DNA from: Billgrantia sulfidoxydans | Lineage (GTDB): Bacteria > Pseudomonadota > Gammaproteobacteria > Pseudomonadales > Halomonadaceae | DNA length: 64,000 nt | Direction of reading: 5' to 3' | Assembly (NCBI RefSeq): GCF_017868775.1 | Contig: NZ_CP053381.1 | Coordinates: 3,038,001-3,102,000, forward strand | In this document: piece after piece, positions 22,465 to 37,302 of the stretch | Layout of the letters: each line of letters starts with the position of its first letter | Numbering within the stretch: position 1 is the stretch's first letter | Translations under genes and position numbers: made by a program | Notes under the pieces: model-generated | The model's database searches: none | What the model was told of the DNA's origin: nothing | What the model saw: only the letters and a program-made list of their open reading frames with translations

Positions 22465-23835
22465 ATGACTGAAAGACTGCAAATCAGCTCGCTTCCCTAT
22501 CGGGAGGACCCGCGCGCCTACTTCGCTTCCCTGCGCCAGCGCCCGGGAGCCGTCCTGCTCGATAGCGGCAGGCCCGCCGCCTTCGGCGGTCGTTACGACA
22601 TTATCTCGAGCGACCCCGTGTCGCTGCTGAGCGTCGATGGGCAGGGCAACGTCAGGGTGGACGGCGCCCTATGCGAGCAGCGTAACCCCTTCGTCGCCCA
22701 GCAGGCGCTACTGGAGAGTCTCTCGCTCGAGTTCCCCGCCAGCCACCTGCCCTTCCTCGGCGGCCTGATCGGCTACTGGGGCTACGACCTGGGGCGGGCG
22801 CTCGAGCCGGTGGGGGACGCCTCGGCCCCCGTGGTGGCGCTACCGACCAGCCGCACCGGGCTCTACGACTGGGCCTTGATCCAGGACCATCGCGAGAAAG
22901 CGAGCTGGCTGGTAGCCACGCACGCGAGGCGCGAGCAGGTCCTGGGCTGGTTGCATCAGCCCGCTCCGCCAGGCGCCGATTTTCAGTTGCTCTCTCCCTT
23001 CGCCGGCGAAATGGATCGTGCCGGCTATGCCCGGCGCTTCGCCGCCGTCCAGGCATACATTCGCGCCGGCGACTGCTACCAGATCAACCTGGCGCAGCGC
23101 TTCAGCGCGCCCTACCGTGGCGACCTCTGGTCGGCCTACCTGCGCTTGCGCCAGGCGACACCGACCCCGTTTGCCGGCTACATGGCCTGGCCGACCGAGC
23201 GGGGCGAGCAGGCCATCCTGTCGCTCTCGCCCGAGCGTTTCCTGCACTGCCGAGCCGATGGACACGTCGAGACCCGACCGATCAAGGGCACGCGACCGCG
23301 CGGCGCCACGCCCGAGCAGGACCGACGCCTGGCCGATGAACTGAAAGCCAGCCACAAGGATCGTGCCGAGAACGTGATGATCGTCGACCTTCTGCGCAAC
23401 GACCTGGGCCGCGTGTGCCGCCCAGGCAGTGTACGGGTACCCCAACTGTGCGGCCTGGAGAGCTACGCCAACGTGCATCACTTGGTCAGCATCGTATGCG
23501 GCGAACTGGAGGCGGGGCGGCGCCCGCTGGACCTGCTCGCGGCCGCCTTTCCCGGCGGCTCGATCACCGGCGCCCCAAAAGTGCGGGCAATGCAGATCAT
23601 CGACGAGCTGGAACCGAGCCGACGCAGTGTCTACTGCGGCAGCCTGGGCTTCGTCGACGTGCGCGGCAACATGGACACCTCGATCGCCATTCGCACCGCG
23701 GTGGCCGATGGCGAACGCCTCCACCTATGGGGCGGCGGAGGGCTGGTAGCCGACTCCGATGTCGAGGCGGAGTACGTCGAGACGCTGGATAAGATTCGCC
23801 ACCTCATGGCCGCTTTGGAAGGAGGCAAAGCATGA
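22465..23835 (+). CDS. pabB: Aminodeoxychorismate synthase component I
   Basis: PabB makes 4-amino-4-deoxychorismate from chorismate, feeding p-aminobenzoate and folate synthesis. The 456-residue protein has the anthranilate-synthase-like N-terminal domain (GGLIGYWGYDLGRA) and the chorismate-binding domain with PIKGTRPRG, IVDLLRNDLGRV, FPGGSITGAPKVRAM and SIAIRTA. The Lys in PIKGT is the residue that marks PabB rather than TrpE, which has Ala there; the window's TrpE reads PIAGTR. GGAAGG precedes the ATG. It is divergent from the prp operon. Confidence 0.93.
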   Translation: MTERLQISSLPYREDPRAYFASLRQRPGAVLLDSGRPAAFGGRYDIISSDPVSLLSVDGQGNVRVDGALCEQRNPFVAQQALLESLSLEFPASHLPFLGGLIGYWGYDLGRALEPVGDASAPVVALPTSRTGLYDWALIQDHREKASWLVATHARREQVLGWLHQPAPPGADFQLLSPFAGEMDRAGYARRFAAVQAYIRAGDCYQINLAQRFSAPYRGDLWSAYLRLRQATPTPFAGYMAWPTERGEQAILSLSPERFLHCRADGHVETRPIKGTRPRGATPEQDRRLADELKASHKDRAENVMIVDLLRNDLGRVCRPGSVRVPQLCGLESYANVHHLVSIVCGELEAGRRPLDLLAAAFPGGSITGAPKVRAMQIIDELEPSRRSVYCGSLGFVDVRGNMDTSIAIRTAVADGERLHLWGGGGLVADSDVEAEYVETLDKIRHLMAALEGGKA

Positions 23836-23960
23836 AATGGAATAAAGCCCGCAACTTTTTTGCCTTTCGGCTATATGCATCCAATGAAACGATATTGGGG
23901 AGCGATTCGCTGCCTTTGGTAGGGTAGGGCCAAGATGCCATCAACGACCCTGGAGCCCCC

Positions 23961-24578
23961 ATGGCTGAACTCGACGCTATCAATCAGGAACTTGGCAACG
24001 ACCCGGATGCGCTGATCCGGTGGGCCCTGGCGCAAGGCCGCAAGCCCATCATCACGACCAACTTTCGCCCCTTCGAAGCCGTACTGCTGCACATGGTGAC
24101 GCGCCATCTGCCTTCCATCCCGGTGGTGTGGATGGATCATGGCTACAACACGGAGGCGACGTATCGCTTCGCCGATGCACTGGTCGAGCGCCTCGACCTC
24201 AACCTGATCACCTATCTGCCGAAGCGCACCCGGGCTCACCGCGAGGCGGTGGAGGGCCCCATGCCGGGCATCGACGATCCGCGCCACGAGGCGTTCACAC
24301 GTGAGGTCAAGCTGGAGCCGTTCGAACGGGCGCTGCGCGAGATGGCACCGGACGTCTGGTTCACCGCCCTGCGCGCCGAGGACACCCCCGAGCGATCACG
24401 CATGCAGCCGGTCAGCAAGAATGCCGATGGCCTGCTGAAGGTGTCCCCGGTTCTCCACTGGAGCGCCAAGCAGATGTACCAGTACCTGCAGCAGCATGAC
24501 CTGCCCAACGAGTTCGATTACTTCGATCCCACCAAGGTGGAAGAGAAACGCGAGTGCGGGCTGCACCTGCAGCACTGA
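23961..24578 (+). CDS. cysH: Phosphoadenylyl-sulfate (PAPS) reductase, thioredoxin-dependent
   Basis: CysH reduces activated sulfate to sulfite in assimilatory sulfate reduction. The 205-residue protein has the substrate-binding core (TTNFRPFEAV, VVWMDHGYNTEATYRFAD), the LRAEDTPERSRM segment and the C-terminal ECGLH with the catalytic Cys near residue 199. It lacks the CC...CxxC cysteine pairs of Fe/S-dependent APS reductases, which favours the PAPS type. It is somewhat shorter than the E. coli enzyme (244), mainly at the N-terminus. The adjacent convergent gene is cysB, the expected regulator. Confidence 0.92.
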   Translation: MAELDAINQELGNDPDALIRWALAQGRKPIITTNFRPFEAVLLHMVTRHLPSIPVVWMDHGYNTEATYRFADALVERLDLNLITYLPKRTRAHREAVEGPMPGIDDPRHEAFTREVKLEPFERALREMAPDVWFTALRAEDTPERSRMQPVSKNADGLLKVSPVLHWSAKQMYQYLQQHDLPNEFDYFDPTKVEEKRECGLHLQH

Positions 24579-24599
24579 CCCCCTCCGGACCTGGCCCAA

Positions 24600-24633
24600 G
24601 GCGGGACCGAGCAGAGCTCGGCCCGCCTTTTTT
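24600..24633. terminator. Terminator between cysH and cysB
   Basis: GGCGGG and CCCGCC, extended inward by CCGAG with CTCGG past one unpaired A, make a stem of 11 pairs followed by six T on the plus strand. It starts 22 bases after the cysH stop codon and ends at the base before the convergent cysB stop codon. Confidence 0.88.
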
Positions 24634-25728
<1,095 letters not shown>

Positions 25729-25752
25729 TCAGGATCTCACCACGAATGTTGC

Positions 25753-26238
25753 TCAAGGGCCGCTGGTCGGCTTGCCGAAGTAATCGCTGACCGGCTTGTC
25801 GACCGGTTTGTCGAGACGCTCGGCGAACGCCTTGAGCCCCTCCACCAGCGGCGCCACCGCCCGCCACAGCTCATCGTCGTTGAGCATGCGGTAGGCCCCG
25901 CTGACGCCCGGGGCATCGCCGCCCTCCTCGCCGGGCTGGTGCTGGCCGATCCGGTCCAGCGCCTCCCTGAGGGCGAACGTCACACGATAGAAGCGCTCCG
26001 GCGGGATGTCCGAAAGCATCATGCCAAGAATGGCCAGGTTCTGAATGGCATTGAGGGTGGACTCCTTGCCCAGACCATCCATCACGACACTGGCAATCGA
26101 GGTATTGGCCCCTACCAGGTCCTTGGCCAGGCGCAGCACGCCATGCTCATGCAGCACCTGCAGTAGCTGCTCGAGCTCCTCGTGGGCATCGGGGCCGATC
26201 CTGGGCGGCGTCACGTCATGCGAGATTCGTTCGGCCAT
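25753..26238 (-). CDS. DUF1641 protein, formate dehydrogenase partner
   Basis: This is a 161-residue helical protein of the DUF1641 family, with no signal peptide. The family's conserved part is visible as VLRLAKDLVGANTSIASVVMDGL and NLAILGMMLSDIP (about residues 35-80). DUF1641 genes lie next to YrhE-type formate dehydrogenases in Bacillus and many proteobacteria and are needed for those enzymes to work with the membrane quinone pool. The start codon overlaps the fdh stop codon by one base (TAATG), so the two are translationally coupled. The C-terminal tail contains a short DKPVDKPV repeat. Confidence 0.82.
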   Translation of the reverse strand: MAERISHDVTPPRIGPDAHEELEQLLQVLHEHGVLRLAKDLVGANTSIASVVMDGLGKESTLNAIQNLAILGMMLSDIPPERFYRVTFALREALDRIGQHQPGEEGGDAPGVSGAYRMLNDDELWRAVAPLVEGLKAFAERLDKPVDKPVSDYFGKPTSGP

Positions 26239-29201
26239 TACATGTTCCTCGGGTTGGATTGCCGGGCGGGCGGCAGCGTGTAGTCTCCCCGCGCCCACTT
26301 CACCTCGACCTCGACGCCCGTCGTCGGCGTCGGGCGCCCATGGCGGTAGTTGTGGGCGGGAAGCGGCGGATCGCCGCGCTTGTCGAGCACCTCGAGCTTC
26401 ACCGCGGTTTCCTTGTAGGCCGGGGTCTGCACGTCGGGGTCGTTGTGCTCGCCGGTCAGCGCATTGACCCCCGGCTTGCCGAAGTGAATGGGCATGAACA
26501 GCGTCTTGCCGGCGACCCGGTCGGTGATGACCGCCGGGAATTCGATGCTGTCGCGCCGCGATGTGATTCGCACCCAGGCACCCTCCTCGATGCCCCGTTC
26601 GGCGGCGAGCTCAGGGCTGACTTCGACATAACCGTGCGGCACCTGGTCCCAGATGCCCGCCGAGCGCCCCGTCTGGTTGGCTCCCTGGAACTGCTCGAGC
26701 AGGCGGCCATTGTCGAGGGAGAGGTCGTACTCCGCGTCGGGGGTCTCCTCGGGCTCCTGCCATTCAAGGGGGTAGAGGTTGGCCCTGCCGTCGGGATTGG
26801 GAAAGCCATCGGTGTAGAGCAGTGGCGAGTCGGTACCGTCGGCTGCTACCGGCCACTGCTGTGATTTCCACCCCTCCAGCCGCTCGTAGGAAACCCCCGC
26901 GAACATCGGCGAGATCCGCGCGCATTCGGCCATGATCTGGGCGGGATGGGTATAGCCCCAGTCGTGCCCCATGCGTGCTGCCAGCTCGGTGAGGATCCGC
27001 CAGTCGGGGCGGCTGTCGCCGAGGGGCTCGAGTACCTGGTAGGCACGCTGGATACGACGTTCCGTGTTCACGTAGGTGCCGTCCTGCTCGACGCTCGGGC
27101 AGGCGGGCAACACCACGTCGGCGAACTCGGCGGTGCGGCTCAGGAACACGTCCTGTACCACCATGAAATCGAGCGCTTCGAACGCCGAATGCACGTTATG
27201 CGTGTTGGCGTCGGAGAACGCCGTCTCTTCGCCGATGACGTACATCGCCTTGATGCTGCCCTTTTCGGCCGACTGCACCATCAGGAAGTTGCCCTCGCCG
27301 ACCTTGTCGGAGAGCCGTTCGGGGGGGACCCCCCAACCCTCGGCCCAGCGCTTGCGCGCTGCGGGGTCGGTGACCTTTTCATAACCGGGATACATGTTGC
27401 GCAGGCAGCCGAAGTCACTGGCGCCCTGCACGTTGTTGTGGCCGCGCATCGGATAGCCGCCGGTTCCCGGCTTGCCGTAGTTGCCCGTGACCAGCAGCAG
27501 GTTGGACAGCGAGGTGCTGATGTCCGACCCGTGGCTGTGTTGGGTAATGCCCATCGCCCAGAGCAGACAGACGCTGTCGGCGCGGCCAATCATCTCGGCG
27601 GTCTCGATCAGGGACTGGCGCGAAATGCCGGTGATGTGCTCGGCATATTCCAGGCTGTAAGGGGCTAGCGAGTCACGATATTCTTCGACGTTATTGACCC
27701 ATTTTTCCAGGAATTCCGTGTCGGCCAGGCCATGGTCGAACATGTAGCGCGACAAGGCCGAGGCCCAGATCAGATCGGTGCTGGCATTGGGGCGCAGGAA
27801 GATGTCGGCGCGTTCGGCCATCTCGTGCTTGCGCGGGTCGATCACGATCAGCTTCTGCCCGTGCAACTTGTGGGCCGCCTTGATCTTCGAAGCGATGACC
27901 GGATGATTCTCGGCGGTATTGCTGCCGACGATCACCACGACCTCGGCCTGCTCGATATCCGCGATCGAGCCTGCGTCACCGCCATAGCCGACGGTCCGGA
28001 ACAGCCCCTTGGTGGCGGGGTTCTGGCAGTAGCGTGACGAGTTGTCGACGCTGTTGGTGCCGATGATCAGACGCGCGATCTTCTGTACCAGGTAGGCCTG
28101 CTCGTTGCTGCCCTTGCTCGAACCGATGAAGCCCAGGCTGTCCGGGCCGTGGGCGTCGCGCACCTCGAGCAGGCGGCGTGCCACCAGGTCGAGCGCCTCG
28201 TCCCAGCCGGCCTCACGGAAGCGGCCGTTCTCACGGATCAACGGCATGGTCAGGCGCTTCTCGCTGTTGACGAAATCCCAGGCGAACTTACCCTTGATGC
28301 AGGTGGAGATGCCGTTGGCCGGTGCCTCGGGCACCGGCTGCACCTTGAGGATGTGGCGGTCGCGGGTCCACATCTCGAACGAGCAGCCGACGCCGCAGTA
28401 GGTGCACACCGTCTTGGTGCGCTTGGTCTCGGGCTGACGCAGGCGCATGTCGATTTCCGACAGCCCTGATACCGGCACCGCCCCCGTGGTCGTCTCGAGC
28501 TTCTTGACGATTTCGATCATCGGCCGCTTGAGCGACCACGGCATGGCGGAGAACGGCCCCGCCTTGCCGTTCATGCTGTTCTCCATCAGCGCGTTGCAGG
28601 GACAGACCGTTACGCAGTGACCGCAGTGGACGCAGCTGGAGTCATTGATCTGCTTGCCGCCGTCCCACAGCACACGCGGATTGTCGCTGGCGAAGTCGAT
28701 GGAGAGCGTTTCGTTGACCTCGACGTTCTGGCACGCCTCCACGCAACGCCCGCACAGGATGCACTGGTCGGGGTCGTAGGTGTAGAAAGGACTGGAGGTG
28801 TCCTTCGCGTGGGGCTTGCGCTGGAATTCGTAGCGCTGGATGGGAATCCGCATGTCCACCATGGCGTTGTGGAGCGTGCAGTCGCCGTTGTTGTTCTCGC
28901 ATACCGTGCAGTAGAGCTCGTGCTTGGCCAGCAGGCGATCCATGCCCTCCTCGCGGGCCGCCCTGGCATGTTCGCCACGGGTCTCGACCTTCAGGCCATC
29001 GGCGCTCCTCAGCGTGCAGCCGCGCTTGAGTTCACCCTCGACCTCGACCCAGCAGGCATCGCAGGTCTCGAGTGCCCCCAGCGAAGGGTGGTAACAGACA
29101 TGCGGCAGGTCGAGGCCGCGCTGCTTGAGGAAATCGATCAATGGCTCGTCGGCGCGGCCGCGCAGACGTTCGCCGTCGAACACAATGGTGCAGTACGTCA
29201 T
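26238..29201 (-). CDS. Formate dehydrogenase alpha subunit, cysteine-type, with N-terminal FeS domains
   Basis: This 987-residue oxidoreductase has, in order, a [2Fe-2S] domain (Cys36, 47, 50, 62), a His-Cys [4Fe-4S] site (His94, Cys98, 101, 108), two [4Fe-4S] sites (Cys147-157 and Cys190-200), the cofactor-domain cluster (Cys266, 269, 273, 301), and the bis-MGD domain. The metal ligand is Cys392 in SRYCQNPATKG, so no selenocysteine is needed. The domain order matches YrhE-type cytoplasmic formate dehydrogenases. ATG 29201 has GGGAG upstream; a frame start at 29234 is less likely. The coupled DUF1641 gene is the only partner visible; no NAD-binding subunit or fdhD is in the window. Confidence 0.9.
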   Translation of the reverse strand: MTYCTIVFDGERLRGRADEPLIDFLKQRGLDLPHVCYHPSLGALETCDACWVEVEGELKRGCTLRSADGLKVETRGEHARAAREEGMDRLLAKHELYCTVCENNNGDCTLHNAMVDMRIPIQRYEFQRKPHAKDTSSPFYTYDPDQCILCGRCVEACQNVEVNETLSIDFASDNPRVLWDGGKQINDSSCVHCGHCVTVCPCNALMENSMNGKAGPFSAMPWSLKRPMIEIVKKLETTTGAVPVSGLSEIDMRLRQPETKRTKTVCTYCGVGCSFEMWTRDRHILKVQPVPEAPANGISTCIKGKFAWDFVNSEKRLTMPLIRENGRFREAGWDEALDLVARRLLEVRDAHGPDSLGFIGSSKGSNEQAYLVQKIARLIIGTNSVDNSSRYCQNPATKGLFRTVGYGGDAGSIADIEQAEVVVIVGSNTAENHPVIASKIKAAHKLHGQKLIVIDPRKHEMAERADIFLRPNASTDLIWASALSRYMFDHGLADTEFLEKWVNNVEEYRDSLAPYSLEYAEHITGISRQSLIETAEMIGRADSVCLLWAMGITQHSHGSDISTSLSNLLLVTGNYGKPGTGGYPMRGHNNVQGASDFGCLRNMYPGYEKVTDPAARKRWAEGWGVPPERLSDKVGEGNFLMVQSAEKGSIKAMYVIGEETAFSDANTHNVHSAFEALDFMVVQDVFLSRTAEFADVVLPACPSVEQDGTYVNTERRIQRAYQVLEPLGDSRPDWRILTELAARMGHDWGYTHPAQIMAECARISPMFAGVSYERLEGWKSQQWPVAADGTDSPLLYTDGFPNPDGRANLYPLEWQEPEETPDAEYDLSLDNGRLLEQFQGANQTGRSAGIWDQVPHGYVEVSPELAAERGIEEGAWVRITSRRDSIEFPAVITDRVAGKTLFMPIHFGKPGVNALTGEHNDPDVQTPAYKETAVKLEVLDKRGDPPLPAHNYRHGRPTPTTGVEVEVKWARGDYTLPPARQSNPRNM

Positions 29202-29500
29202 GAGCCGGCTCTCCCTATCGCGGCCCGACGACAAGGTCTGCCTGTCTGGTTCGCCTCGTTCTGCCCAGGCCGCTTGGCGTCTTGCACTGTCTCCTCAGCG
29301 CCTTCTGCCGACCGGGTCGCGACGATAACCATCAGCACCAGGAGCCGAGCCATATCCGTATAACTTTCACTCCGTGCTAGGCACGTTAGTCAACTTCCCC
29401 CGGCTTGTCTAAGCTGACGAACTACTCCCGGTCATGGATGGCTCGGCGCTCACCCGGCTGCCTCATAAAACGAGGCTCGGCGGGGAACGCCACCGGCCAT
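29202..29500. other. Intergenic region between formate dehydrogenase and trxA
   Basis: About 300 bases of divergent intergenic DNA. I find no convincing gene on either strand and no recognisable molybdenum-cofactor riboswitch. A TTGACT occurs on the minus strand near 29390, but no well-spaced -10 accompanies it, so the formate dehydrogenase promoter is not located. Confidence 0.5.
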
Positions 29501-29529
29501 TTGCCAGACACCCGGCCGACCGCTAACAT
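29501..29529 (+). promoter_or_regulatory. Candidate trxA promoter
   Basis: TTGCCA (29501-29506) and TAACAT (29524-29529) are separated by 17 bases, giving a predicted 5' UTR of about 64 bases before the trxA ATG. Confidence 0.5.
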
Positions 29530-29599
29530 CTGCCGACCGGACATGCCGACGCATGTCACCCGACCCGCTCGATGTAGCGCAACGTAACTGGAGATTCAC

Positions 29600-29923
29600 A
29601 TGGCCAATAACGTCGATGTCACCAATGCCAACTTCGAGCAGGAAGTCCTGAAGGCAGAGCAACCCGTGCTGCTGAAGTTCTGGGCGCCTTGGTGCGGCCC
29701 CTGCAAGGTCATGGCCCCGGTGATCGACGAGGTTGCCGAAGAGCGTTCCGACAGCCTCAAGGTGGTCAGCATCAACGTCGACGATGCGCCCGAAATCGCT
29801 GCCGAGCAGGGCGTTCGTGGCGTTCCCACCGTCATGCTGTTCAAGTCGGGCTCAAAGGTCGCCTCCCTGGTCGGCGCGCAGTCCAAGTCACAACTGGTGC
29901 AGTTCATCGACCAGAACGCCTGA
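29600..29923 (+). CDS. trxA: Thioredoxin 1
   Basis: A 107-residue thioredoxin with the WCGPC redox motif (about residues 31-35), an upstream FWAP segment and the cis-proline loop RGVPTVMLF. This matches the length and layout of E. coli TrxA. It reduces disulfides in ribonucleotide reductase and other cytoplasmic targets and is the electron donor used by PAPS reductases such as the cysH product in this window. It is convergent with the AI-2E transporter gene, 14 bases apart. Confidence 0.96.
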   Translation: MANNVDVTNANFEQEVLKAEQPVLLKFWAPWCGPCKVMAPVIDEVAEERSDSLKVVSINVDDAPEIAAEQGVRGVPTVMLFKSGSKVASLVGAQSKSQLVQFIDQNA

Positions 29924-29937
29924 ACGCGGCCAAGTCG

Positions 29938-31098
29938 TCAACGTTCGTCCCGCCCCGGCTTCGGCCGGGGCGTTTGCGTTTCCGGCGACGACAGGCCCGG
30001 CTCGACTTCGATCCGAAACGACGTTCTCTCGTCGATCACGTCACTGACGAACGGGCGCTTTCCCGGCCCCAGCAGGTAGGCGATCCAGCGCGTCTGGGGA
30101 TGGCTGTCCAGGGCGATCTTCAGGGTCATGGTCAGCACCACCGAGAGCAACATGCCGACCACGCCCAGCAGCCAGCCCCAGACCACCAGCGAGAGGAAAG
30201 CGACAAAGGCGGATAGCCCCAGCGCTCGGCCCATCAGGCGTGGCTCGACCAGGTTGCCGAGCACGAAGTTGATGGCCAGGTAGGCCATGGCCAGGCCGAA
30301 GGCCGGCAACAGCCCGCCGTCCTGGGCCACCAGCAGCAGCAGTACCGGCGGCACGGCCGCGATGGCCGAGCCGATGTTGGGGATGTAATTGAGCGCGAAG
30401 GCCAGCACGCCCCACAGCAGGGGGAAGCCTACCCCGGCAAGGAGGCAGGCCAGCCACGCCATGACACCGGTGAGCAGGCTGACGAACGTCTTGACCGCGA
30501 GATAACGCTTGAGCGTCTGGCTGAATTCCTGGAAGCGCTGCAGGCTGGCTTCCGGATTGTCGAGCGCGCGGGCCACCTTGCGCCGGAAGCTGAGCGTCTC
30601 GAACAGCATGAAGATCACCAGCAGCGCCACTACCACGCTCTGCATCAGCAGGTTGCCAAGCCCCCCCAGCAGGGCCGTGAGCCAGCCGCTCTCGTCTTCG
30701 GGTTCGACCAGGCCGGCCAGCGTATCGGGGTCGATGGCCAGGCCCATGGCGGCCAGGCTGTCGAGCAGGTTGAGGTAGTGTTCGTAGAGCCGACCCTCGA
30801 TGCCGGGCAGCGCTTCGATGAAGGTGCCGAAGGCATTGACCGCAAGCAGCCCCACCAGGGAAAGAAAGCCACCGATCACCAGCAGGGTCACCACTACCGC
30901 CAGGCGCAGGCCCAGGCCCAGGCGGTGGAGCCAGTTCACCGGCGACGTGCAGATCACGGCGATGAACAGTCCCAGCAGGATGGGGATGATCAGGTCGGCG
31001 CCGGCACGTATGCCCGCAATGATCACCACCAGCGCCGCCAGGGCCAGCGTCAAGGTGAGCGGGCGACCGTATCGCACGTTGTCGTCGCGGTGAAGCAT
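29938..31098 (-). CDS. AI-2E family transporter (PerM/TqsA-like)
   Basis: This 386-residue inner-membrane protein has around eight hydrophobic segments and the AI-2E family pattern: a central soluble-looking region (about residues 100-190), the later FALNYIPNIGSAIAAVPPVLL and the C-terminal GNLVEPRLMGRALGLSAFV. The family includes the autoinducer-2 exporter TqsA, but also proteins involved in Na+/H+ antiport (UPF0118), which would suit a halophile. Substrate is unknown. ATG 31098 was preferred to a frame start at 31158 because the extra residues look untranslated. Confidence 0.82.
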   Translation of the reverse strand: MLHRDDNVRYGRPLTLTLALAALVVIIAGIRAGADLIIPILLGLFIAVICTSPVNWLHRLGLGLRLAVVVTLLVIGGFLSLVGLLAVNAFGTFIEALPGIEGRLYEHYLNLLDSLAAMGLAIDPDTLAGLVEPEDESGWLTALLGGLGNLLMQSVVVALLVIFMLFETLSFRRKVARALDNPEASLQRFQEFSQTLKRYLAVKTFVSLLTGVMAWLACLLAGVGFPLLWGVLAFALNYIPNIGSAIAAVPPVLLLLVAQDGGLLPAFGLAMAYLAINFVLGNLVEPRLMGRALGLSAFVAFLSLVVWGWLLGVVGMLLSVVLTMTLKIALDSHPQTRWIAYLLGPGKRPFVSDVIDERTSFRIEVEPGLSSPETQTPRPKPGRDER

Positions 31099-31275
31099 GC
31101 CATCTATCCCTGTCCGGCTCGTCCTGCTTATCATGACCGTTACCGGGCGCGTGCACAAACCTGCCCGTCCCGGTGACGGTGGGACGAGGTGCCATACCGC
31201 TCCGGGCTGGCCCCTCTATCCCGTCCGGCGCGATCCCGCGCGATTTCGCATGCTTACTGCAAGGAGGCCTACTCG

Positions 31276-36743
<5,468 letters not shown>

Positions 36744-36827
36744 TGACAGCCAGGCCATGCGGCTTGGCACTCAGTCGGTGACCGTGGCCGCTGGCGCGCT
36801 TTCGTCCGCGGCACGCCGGACTGACAA

Positions 36828-37200
36828 TCACAGGGTGAAGGTCGTGCCCTCGCTGGGCCGACTGTCGACCTCGATGCGGCCTCCATGCTTCTGCACGATG
36901 CCATAGGAGAGCGACAGGCCGAAGCCGGTCCCCTGGCCCACCGGCTTGGTGGTTAAAGAAGGGGTCGAAGATCCGCGACCGCAGCTCGGCTGGGATGCCG
37001 ACGCCGTCATCGGCAAAGGCGAGCCAGACCTGGTCGTCCTCGCACACGGTGCGCAGAGTGATGGTGCCGTGCTCCTCGATCGCCTGGGCCGCATCGACCA
37101 GCAGGTTGAGGAAGGCCTGGTTGAGCTGCGCCGGTATGCACTCGACTGCAGGCAGCTGGCCGTATTCGCGCACGATCGTGCACCGATAGAGAGAATTCAT
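36828..37200 (-). pseudogene. Frameshifted C-terminal remnant of a sensor histidine kinase
   Basis: The minus strand encodes a histidine-kinase ATPase domain in two frames. From 37200 the N box (QLNQAFLNLLVDAAQAIEE), the G1 box (DDGVGIP) and the F box (RIFDPFF) are in one frame. The rest (TTKPVGQGTGFGLSLSYGIVQKHGG, G2 box, to a stop at 36828) is in another. One extra A in a TTTAACC run near 36955 explains the break. The sensor, dimerisation and phospho-His regions are absent upstream, so this is a decayed fragment rather than a gene with a sequencing error alone. No response regulator is nearby. Confidence 0.85.
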
Positions 37201-37302
37201 CGACCCGCCCCGAGGCGAGCTCCTAGGCTGATGTGGCAGGCCTCGCTTGACTTGAGAACACGCCGGCGAGGAAACGAAAACCTGAACAAGAACAAGGAGC
37301 CA

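Noticed and set aside
28020..28035. Selenocysteine in the formate dehydrogenase
   Set aside because: The metal-ligand position is an ordinary Cys codon (Cys392), and no in-frame TGA or SECIS-like element is involved.
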